Assembly (NCBI RefSeq): GCF_905220365.1
Contig: NC_061123.1
Span: 4,526,001-4,590,000 of the forward strand
Length of the DNA stretch: 64,000 nt
Direction of reading: 5' to 3'
Source of the DNA: Vanessa cardui
Lineage: Eukaryota > Arthropoda > Insecta > Lepidoptera > Nymphalidae
Below the pieces are notes generated by a model. It made no database searches. It worked only from the letters and a program-made list of their open reading frames with translations, and was not told where the DNA came from. Positions within the stretch are counted from its first letter, which is position 1; each line of letters begins with the position of its first letter. Below, piece by piece: positions 56,974-64,000 of the stretch. The position numbers and the translations under genes are program-made.

Positions 56974-59900
56974 CTACTTGACGCCGATTATGGATTCGAT
57001 GGAGAATGATATCTTGGGTCGCTGCGGCGGCGCACAGCTGGAGAGCAGCGCCGCCAACAAGTGGCGGCAAAGCGCGGGGCCGGGCGCGCCCAGCGGCGCC
57101 GCGAGCCCCGCGTCCAGCGACGCGTCCGCGAACGCCTTGCGCCGCCGCACGCGCTCGCTCCACGCCGGGTCGCCCTCCGCGCTGCGAGCGGCCTCTGCCA
57201 AATTACACCTAATGTTATCGACTGAATATTTACAGGAACGACTATTCGTGATTTACCCTAGAAGTATACGAATTGAGGATATTATTTGGAATGAGATTAA
57301 GCGTAGTAGCGTTTTATTATCAACCAAGATTAAGAGTTCCGGATCAGTTAATGTTTACTACCTAGTAACAAAATATAAAATAACTAACTGTTGTCCACGG
57401 CTTTGCACGCGTGAAATATGGTTACAAATAACTACACAGACTAATTTAAAATATTACGTTAATTTAAGACCTATTTGTAAAGAACACTGGTGGTTCATTC
57501 ATTTGCATGTCCATTTTAAAGATTTGACCTTGTGCTTTGTTAATTGATGGACCTCAAGACTAACCTTTATACGAAATTTCTACTCTTTTTTAACTTTTAG
57601 AGTTAGAGTATCCAAAAACGCTTAAATAAATATCTACTTATTTATAACCAGCTTCTCAAAAATATAGTTTCATGCTTCTGACTTCAAAGATGCGATGCGA
57701 ATTTCCAAATAAATCTATATACAATCATTATTTCATCCCCAATATCCAGAATACTAAAATACGTATCTACTCATTTTAAATCAGTATTCCAAAAAAATAT
57801 TTCAATAGTTCTGACTTAAAAAATGGTGGAATTTCAGACGAACATATATACGAACGGGCAATCTCCATTATACCCCTAAGGGCTAGAAAGGCTGAAATAC
57901 ATGCCAACTAGTTCTAAATCTATATGCTAAAAACGATGTTTTTTAGCTTATTAAATGACGGGTTTTCACACAAACTTTTAACCCTTATTTTACTCCCTTA
58001 TGAGTAGAATTTCCATAAATGCTGATATAAGTATTTATTTATTTTTAATTAAACGTCTGAAGACAAAGATTCATGCTTCTAACTTCTTTTTTTTAGTTTA
58101 TTGTGCTATGATAGATATATAATAACTATCTTCATATCAAGTTTCAGGGACTAGACTTTAAAAAAAAAATACAATTCCCGTATATCGTTTGGGAATTCCA
58201 TAATATCATAAAACTTGTTTTTAGTTGTTATAACCTACTTGCATGCTAAATTTGAAACCCCTAATAATTATAGTTCCGGAGATAGAGCTACTTTGGTTTG
58301 AAAATAAATATCCCATTTATTCCCTATCCCGTGGGAATTTTGAAAAATCCTTTCTTAGTACACCTCTAGGATACTCAAGGTATACGTGTGCCAAATTTCC
58401 AGTGGTTTAGGCTGTGCGTTGTCTGTTAGTCACTCAGTAACGGAAGAGTTTTATATATATTGATTAAGTATATTTATGTTCTTGTTATATTTAATAAACT
58501 ATTAACATTAGAATTTTGAGTCGAGATGAGTCGAGATGGCCCAGTGGTTAGAACGCGTGCATCTTAAACGATAATTGCGGCTTCAAACCCAGGCAAACAC
58601 CGCTGATTCATGTGCTTAATTTGTCTTTATAATTCATCTCGTACTCGGCGGTGAAAGAAAACATCGTGTGGAAACCTGCATGTGACAAATTTCATAGAAA
58701 TTCTGCCACATGTGTATTCCACAAACCCGCATTGGAACAGCATACAGCATGGTGGAATATGTTCCAAACCTTCTCCTCTAAGGGAGAGGAGGCTTTAAGC
58801 CCAGCAGTGGGAATTTACAGGCTGTTGTTGTTAGAATTTTACTATCTGTTCTTCGGATCATAATAACTTTTTGTCGATGATATTGTTAACCACGATTTAC
58901 TGGCTTTAATATTTAGTGCGTTTTAGTAAATAGGTAGGCATCTACTTTGTCTTCGTCGTAATTTTGTCTAAGAATAGCATGAAGTGACTTACGATAAACA
59001 TACACCCATTATTATTAGATATAATGTAACAAGTGTATCGAATCAAAGTATAAACTCGCAACACTCTTTAAAAGATCTTTTTTGGCACCCGCTGAGCTAT
59101 CATTCAACCGAGCGGAAAGACATGTTTACAGTCAACAGTACGCTGTAACGCGACACCCCGACAAAGAGCCGCCGTGGCGTTTTTTGTAAAACAATCTACA
59201 CATTTTTTACAGCTCATAAAAATAGTCAAAAGATATTTAACTTTTTTTAAAGACAGTGAAATGTTGCCGAGTCTTAAATGACAGCTTTTGTTCTATAATG
59301 AGGCGGGGACGCTTAGAAGCACCGTTCAAAATTTTATTACTGCGATGCTCTATTTTTAAATAGTATGAAGAGTATCTTTTTACATAAAAGAATATTACCA
59401 CTTAAACATCACACTTACAAAACGCTACGTAAATTTAATTCGGACCCGTTATAAAAATGTCATCTGTTCTCTTGGGTCATAAACAAAAAAAGTATTAACT
59501 GATATTTCGAAATCACACATTTCAAAGAAATTAGTCGGAAATTCTAGAGCACATCTTTTCAAAATACAATTTAAACAAGATCGAATGTTCCAAAATAAAT
59601 ATTTATTCAGCTAATTCGCATGAGGCATTTCAGTAGCGAGAAACGAAACAGACGACAGAGTCTACTCGTTTACAACAATAACAAAACGCTGAGTGCTGCG
59701 CGACATAGCGGACATTATCTCAGTACTAAAGCGAACTCTTTTAGATTACCCAAACAACGTTGATTGTCTTTTAGCGCAACGAATTTATGTAAATGCACAT
59801 CTCAATATCAATAACTACATGTACTGGTTCTTTTGTTTTTAGTGTTTTAAAGAAACATAAATATATGTGTTTTCGTACCTTTAATAAGTATGTAGGTAAT

Positions 59901-62900
59901 TATATTTTAATGAAACACAGATATGGATTTGACAGAATCAAAATTGGTAAAGAAAGATAGTATAAGTATTATTAATCTATGTATTTTGTTTTTCTCCGTA
60001 AACAGTAAACATATTAAATCATTTCGCTTAAATTTACAATACAATAGCGACTGAAATTGTCGAAGGTGGAGCAAAATAAATATACTAAAGTGTTAGTAAG
60101 AACTAACCAAAGGCTGCAGCTGGGATGGCGTAATTCCGCGAAATCTGTACACTGCGTAGACGGGCACGGTAAGCGCGCTTACGAGCCGCCAGCGCGGCCG
60201 CTTCGCCGTCGCGCGCCACGCCGCCTGCGCTTTGCTGCCGTCGAAGTGCGACCTGTGAGACATAGAAGTATTCTCTATATATATATGTATTTTATTTAAT
60301 GCCGTAGATTGTTAGTTTAGACTTTATGAGTAGTTATCGTATTGAATCGTATTATATTTTAAGTAATTTTCAATTCTGTAAAGGTTCCTTGTTTCGATAA
60401 ATTAGACAGAAAACAATGTCATTACTTAGATACAAGCATAGTCAGCGCCGAGTTCTATCTTAACGCTGCACCTGGGAACTACGAATGCCCTAAATCGAAA
60501 ATGGATACACAGATTTCCTACCAAAAAAAAAAATCATTCCACGTAGAAGTTTTATTAAATACATTTTACAATTTTTTATATTTTTTTCTCATCCTAACTT
60601 TGCTGCCCCGACAACTTGTCCCGGGTGGCCCAAGTGTAGGTAAATCATCCATAGATATACTATTATTTGTACGGCTTTCAGCACGGGTAGGTATACTAAA
60701 CTAAAAGGGGACTTCCCTATTTGAGTTTGAGATCTGATACTAGGCAACTATGTGCGCAAATAATTTTTTTTCTCTGGTACTGGTGGTGAGAAAACCACCA
60801 GTACCGCATTAACTACCAACTAAATGTCAAGTCCCTCGAAACCTAAATCTTATTTTACAATGTGTCATTTTTTGCTGAATTAAATAGGGAACTAATGGTA
60901 CTGACAAATATATTTTGAAGATTTAGAGTCGTAATTCACATATTATTGTGAAGTCAAATTTGGAAAAACTGTCATTTCAATATCATCTGGCACTTTGAAA
61001 AACAACTTTTCTGGAATTTTAATGTTAGTATTTGTAGTACAGTACACTTATACACTACACCAACGATAACGATTGTAATTTATTATTAAGTGTCCCAAAA
61101 GACACCAAATATTTATAGCTGTTAACGTTGAATGACTGCCGATCGTACATAGGTACATAATTTTTATCAATATTACCTCAAAAAAAGTTCATTTCATTTT
61201 ATTGCAAGATAACCTGTTTATTTTGCCGACATGATTTTTTTGTAGCTTTTTACTAGAAAAATCAACATTTTGTCGTACTTTCAGAAACATTGTAGAATTT
61301 ATCATAAGACCTATTGATAACTATTTTTTAATAAGTTATAGATATCTTATGTTAATCCCTATAATTATTTACTACAAATGTGTTATGTGAAAGTAGGTAT
61401 TCCTTTTTTATGCTTTGAGTCGCGGGAAAGAACAAAGGTTATTTTTTATTACGGAAGTCATCCTTAAGGGTGTGAAAAGAGGGGTGAAAGCTTGTATGAA
61501 GAGTTAATCATTAAAGTACAATTTTATGTAAGGAATCTTTTTCCTAACAGCGATGAATATTGACCGATCATTAGAAAATTATTTTATGATTTTAAGGACG
61601 TATCTACCGTAGACATTCCATTTATAAATACCACTAATTTATGTACACTAGTACTAATTAAAATAATAATATTATAAACTTAAAAATAAATCTGTCTTTT
61701 ATACTTACAGGATGTAGCCACTGAAGATATTTTGATAAAATTTGGTGCGTAGTAAGCTTAAGCCTCAAGAAAGTACAAAGGTCACTTTTTTCATTTACTA
61801 CATAAGCTTCAGCTAGTACATAAATAAAAACTATTTTTAATTATGCTAATGAGGTCCTGAATAATAATACTGAGAAGGATAATAAAGTTGTTCAAGACGG
61901 ACAACTAAAAATCACAAATGAATATATAACGGGATTATTCTGTCCTTTAGAAAAAAAATCCTGAACAAAACTGTGGCAACTATAACAGTATGGCTACTAT
62001 TAATTTTAGGTTTTGTTGTTAATTAAAATAGATTGGAACCTAAAATTGATCCCTGTAACACACCCATACTAGTAATGTCGTTTTGCGTTTGATAACTCAA
62101 TAAACAACAGAAGGTAAAAATGAAAAGGACCTCAATTATAGAACATAAAATGAAGCAACAAAAATGTGTTATTATTGTCGTATTACGACGCACAGACGAG
62201 TAATCACAAAAAAAAAAAAAACAAATAAAACCCTTTATTTAAGTTTGGGAACGCATATAGGAAATCGAGGTCGACATTTTCATTTTCAAATTCATGTAAT
62301 GACTGGACTTAGGTACGTCTTAATATGGCTAAAAGCAAAAACACAAAAAACTTCTCGGCACCTTTTTATTCAAGCTTCAACGTTACGCAGTCATTCAACG
62401 TTAGCAGCTATAAATATTATATGTATTTGTATTTTGCGAAAATTATGTAAATATATAGGTAATGACAACATAATATTGACATCACAAGTATTTGACATCA
62501 CGAGTATCTCACTCGACGGTCCAGGTCAACTTATTTTGGGTGTGAGCTACGAATAGGACAGACTCTAGTCCTCGATTACCTACTTAAACTTGCGCTTATG
62601 ATCCCGAGGCTTTGCTTATTCTAGTGCGACCATGGTCAAGCATAAAAAGGCGCTGAATGGATGTCCAGTTCGGAGAACTTTAATGGGTACGGCTGTTTCT
62701 GCGCATATAGGTATACCTATAGTACATATGTGCAGTACATATGTTAATTGATTAATTGATGAATAAGTATTATTTTATTAAACATAATTAATCCTAGATA
62801 ATATAGATAATCAAGTAGGTACCGTTACTGAGGGCTGCAAGTTATTGAGCACCCGTCGGATATTTTGAAAACCTTCGATAGTTGTACATACATTACTTCT

Positions 62901-63411
62901 TAGATTGTTTCGATTTTATACTAAGCATTGTAATAATTACGTAGATTTTATGTTTACACGAATGCTTCAGACTTTATATTTTTTTATGTGTTCATGATAA
63001 CAGTAGGTGATATCTCATTTACAACAATGGATTTCTTGAATATTATTAATTAACCATGGAAAACTGATTTGTTTATTGCGCTTATTAATAAGTGTACCTA
63101 TAATTGGTTTATCCACACAGCTAGACACAATAGCCAATTGGCGTCTCTCTACAGTCTACGTATCCATACTGTACCAACTAGAATATGTAAAACTTTTAAA
63201 GGTTTTAAATACATACCTGTGCCGCCATAACTCGTTGTCTCTCAAGCACCAGCAAGCAGCCTGGGCAGCGGCAGTCCCGCCAGCGGCAGAGTCTCTTGTG
63301 ACCCTTCAGGCATGATATTACACCGTGATTACGGCACCTGGCGCACTTGGGCGTGCGTAGAGCCTTCCTACCGCCTCCATTGTAATCACCGTCTTTTCTA
63401 TCACTTTGCAT
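56974..63411 (-). CDS. dmrt11E: DM-domain transcription factor, dmrt11E/DMRT2-like
   Basis: DNA-binding regulator of the doublesex/mab-3 family; this subfamily is related to vertebrate DMRT2. Exons 63217-63411, 60108-60252 and 56974-57194 (donors CAG|gtatgt and TTTG|gttagt; acceptors cacag and ggcag) total 561 nt, 186 aa, with phases that fit. The DM domain (residues 20-65) reads RTPKCARCRNHGVISCLKGH and continues through RLCRWRDCRCPGC to ERQRVMAAQ|VALRRQQ, with zinc ligands C23, C26, H29, H38, C42, C47, C49 and C52. The CLKGHKRLCRWRDC and GCLLVLERQRV wording points to the 11E/DMRT2 group rather than dsx, 93B or 99B. There is no DMA domain. The protein ends RPKISFSIESIIGVK, with an eh1-like FSIESII (177-183). 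Exons 2 and 3 are very GC-rich and far apart (introns about 3 kb each). An additional upstream exon cannot be excluded. Confidence 0.88.
57560..58465 (+). repeat. Degraded RTE-like LINE 3' region
   Basis: Contains typical 3' sequence of lepidopteran RTE elements: gttccggagatagagctact, ttccctatcccgtgggaatt, gtgccaaatttccagtggtt, ctgttagtcactcagtaacg (recognised from memory). No open frame remains. Confidence 0.5.
58527..58832 (+). mobile_element. Metulj-like SINE
   Basis: Full-length copy from gagtcgagatggcccagtgg to gctgttgttgtt. The head block gagtcgagat is duplicated (58518 and 58528), and a small insertion (catacag) lies within the 3' part. Confidence 0.9.
60253..63216 (-). other. dmrt11E intron 1
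   Basis: About 3 kb of AT-rich intron. Remnants near 61430-61500 (gggtgtgaaaagaggggtga, aagcttgtatga) and 61720-61790 look RTE-like. A perfect hairpin lies at 60776-60805. No exon was seen; an open frame at 62164-62556 on the + strand has no recognisable features. Confidence 0.6.
60776..60805. other. Perfect 12-bp inverted repeat (hairpin)
   Basis: ggtactggtggt, six-base spacer gagaaa, then accaccagtacc. It lies in dmrt11E intron 1. Confidence 0.9.
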
Positions 63412-64000
63412 GGTGGTGTCAGTATTAAAATTTCACATTACTGAATATTTATTTTATATTTACGTATTTATGAGTATAATTAATTCAAAACATATTGCTT
63501 CATAATAACACATATTACTTCATATTTATTTCATGGCAGTTACTGTAACTTTTGTGACAATTACAACGATATTAGCGTCTCGAATTCAGATGTTTGTAAA
63601 TCAGAACGGGAGATGCTACCGCTGAAATAACTTTTCAGAGATTAAACATTACGAGATCGTTCTCTTAAACAATACAGACTCCGCCCACGTAGGATCACTA
63701 TTGGCCCAGCGAATAGGGGGCGGCTACGCGACGATGTCTAAATTGTTTTATTTTTGTAAAATGATATTTTTTAAATCTTTTGTTTGACTTATTATCATGT
63801 ATACGTTCAGTAAACATTATTGAATGATAAGTCTGTAGTCTATACCTACCTACATATCTTAAACTTATTTCAAAATTTTGCCTAATTTTTTTAATGTTGT
63901 GTACATTAAAAAAACTAATAATGCCTAAAAAATATCTAAATGTATAAAATATTGTAATGCAATATGTATATGCCTTTATATATTTGATATAGTATGTAGT
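63412..64000 (-). promoter_or_regulatory. Upstream region of dmrt11E
   Basis: Holds the 5' UTR or promoter side of the DM-domain exon. A locally GC-rich patch (ccgcccacgtagg ... ggcccagcgaatagggggcg, about 63678-63724) stands out in AT-rich DNA and includes GC-box-like sequence. A transcription start cannot be assigned. Confidence 0.35.

Larger units (their letters stand above)
57195..60107 (-). other. dmrt11E intron 2
   Basis: 2.9-kb intron filled in part by LINE-like sequence (57560-58465) and a SINE (58527-58832). The part near 59030-59760 is less AT-rich and repeat-free, and could hold regulatory sequence, but nothing specific was identified. Confidence 0.6.

Noticed and set aside
57006..57547. 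Plus-strand open frames of up to 189 residues across dmrt11E exon 3
   Set aside because: The minus strand has the phase-consistent exon ending in the eh1-like motif; the plus frame runs from a GC-rich shadow into AT-rich intron.
62164..62556. 130-residue open frame in dmrt11E intron 1
   Set aside because: No domain, poly-K stretch from an A run, no splice or start context, and codon use like surrounding non-coding DNA.

Overview
The window is nuclear DNA of a lepidopteran insect, most likely a butterfly. The evidence is AT-rich introns and intergenic DNA, insect-type orthologues split into short exons with GT-AG junctions, and many copies of tRNA-derived SINEs and LINE tails of the kind common in butterfly genomes (the species cannot be named from sequence alone). 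I reconstructed exon by exon nine complete protein-coding genes plus the last two exons of a tenth. In every complete model the exon lengths sum to an intact reading frame of about the expected family size.

Layout, left to right: a SINE-like repeat (1-297); the 3' end of an unidentified + strand gene (1364-1890); ornithine aminotransferase Oat on the minus strand (3663-12243, 9 coding exons, 408 aa); a 4 kb intergenic stretch; NDUFAF2 (minus, 16263-17148) head-to-head with the PDZ protein TAX1BP3 (plus, 17848-18616); NDUFA5 (minus, 20791-21450) head-to-head with the RING/SUMO ligase Topors (plus, 22819-25928); a repeat-rich stretch with an inverted-repeat transposon and an 11-copy 32-bp minisatellite; the p38 MAP kinase (minus, 29779-37970) head-to-head with NDUFB6 (plus, 38549-39517); the rRNA dimethylase DIMT1 (minus, 39631-41420) head-to-head with transportin (plus, 42237-52244, 14 exons, 900 aa); and a compact DM-domain transcription factor, dmrt11E-like (minus, 56974-63411, 3 exons, 186 aa). 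Except for Oat and dmrt11E the genes are housekeeping-type and arranged as four divergent pairs. Three of them (NDUFAF2, NDUFA5, NDUFB6) serve mitochondrial complex I.

The most interesting signal is in p38. Two consecutive 80-nt exons (33769-33848 and 32756-32835) have the same phases and encode alternative versions of the same 26 residues of the kinase C-lobe. Including both or neither would break the frame, so they should be mutually exclusive. An inverted-repeat element lies between them, and a SINE with perfect target duplication has landed a few bases from another p38 splice acceptor. A second signal is an identical 11-bp motif (TGACATTGACA) located 70-110 bp upstream of three start codons in three different divergent promoters. 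Other observations cover exon-by-exon GC mosaicism in transportin, an Oat without an evident mitochondrial presequence, a Groucho-type motif at the end of dmrt11E, and several non-autonomous DNA transposons with identifiable ends.
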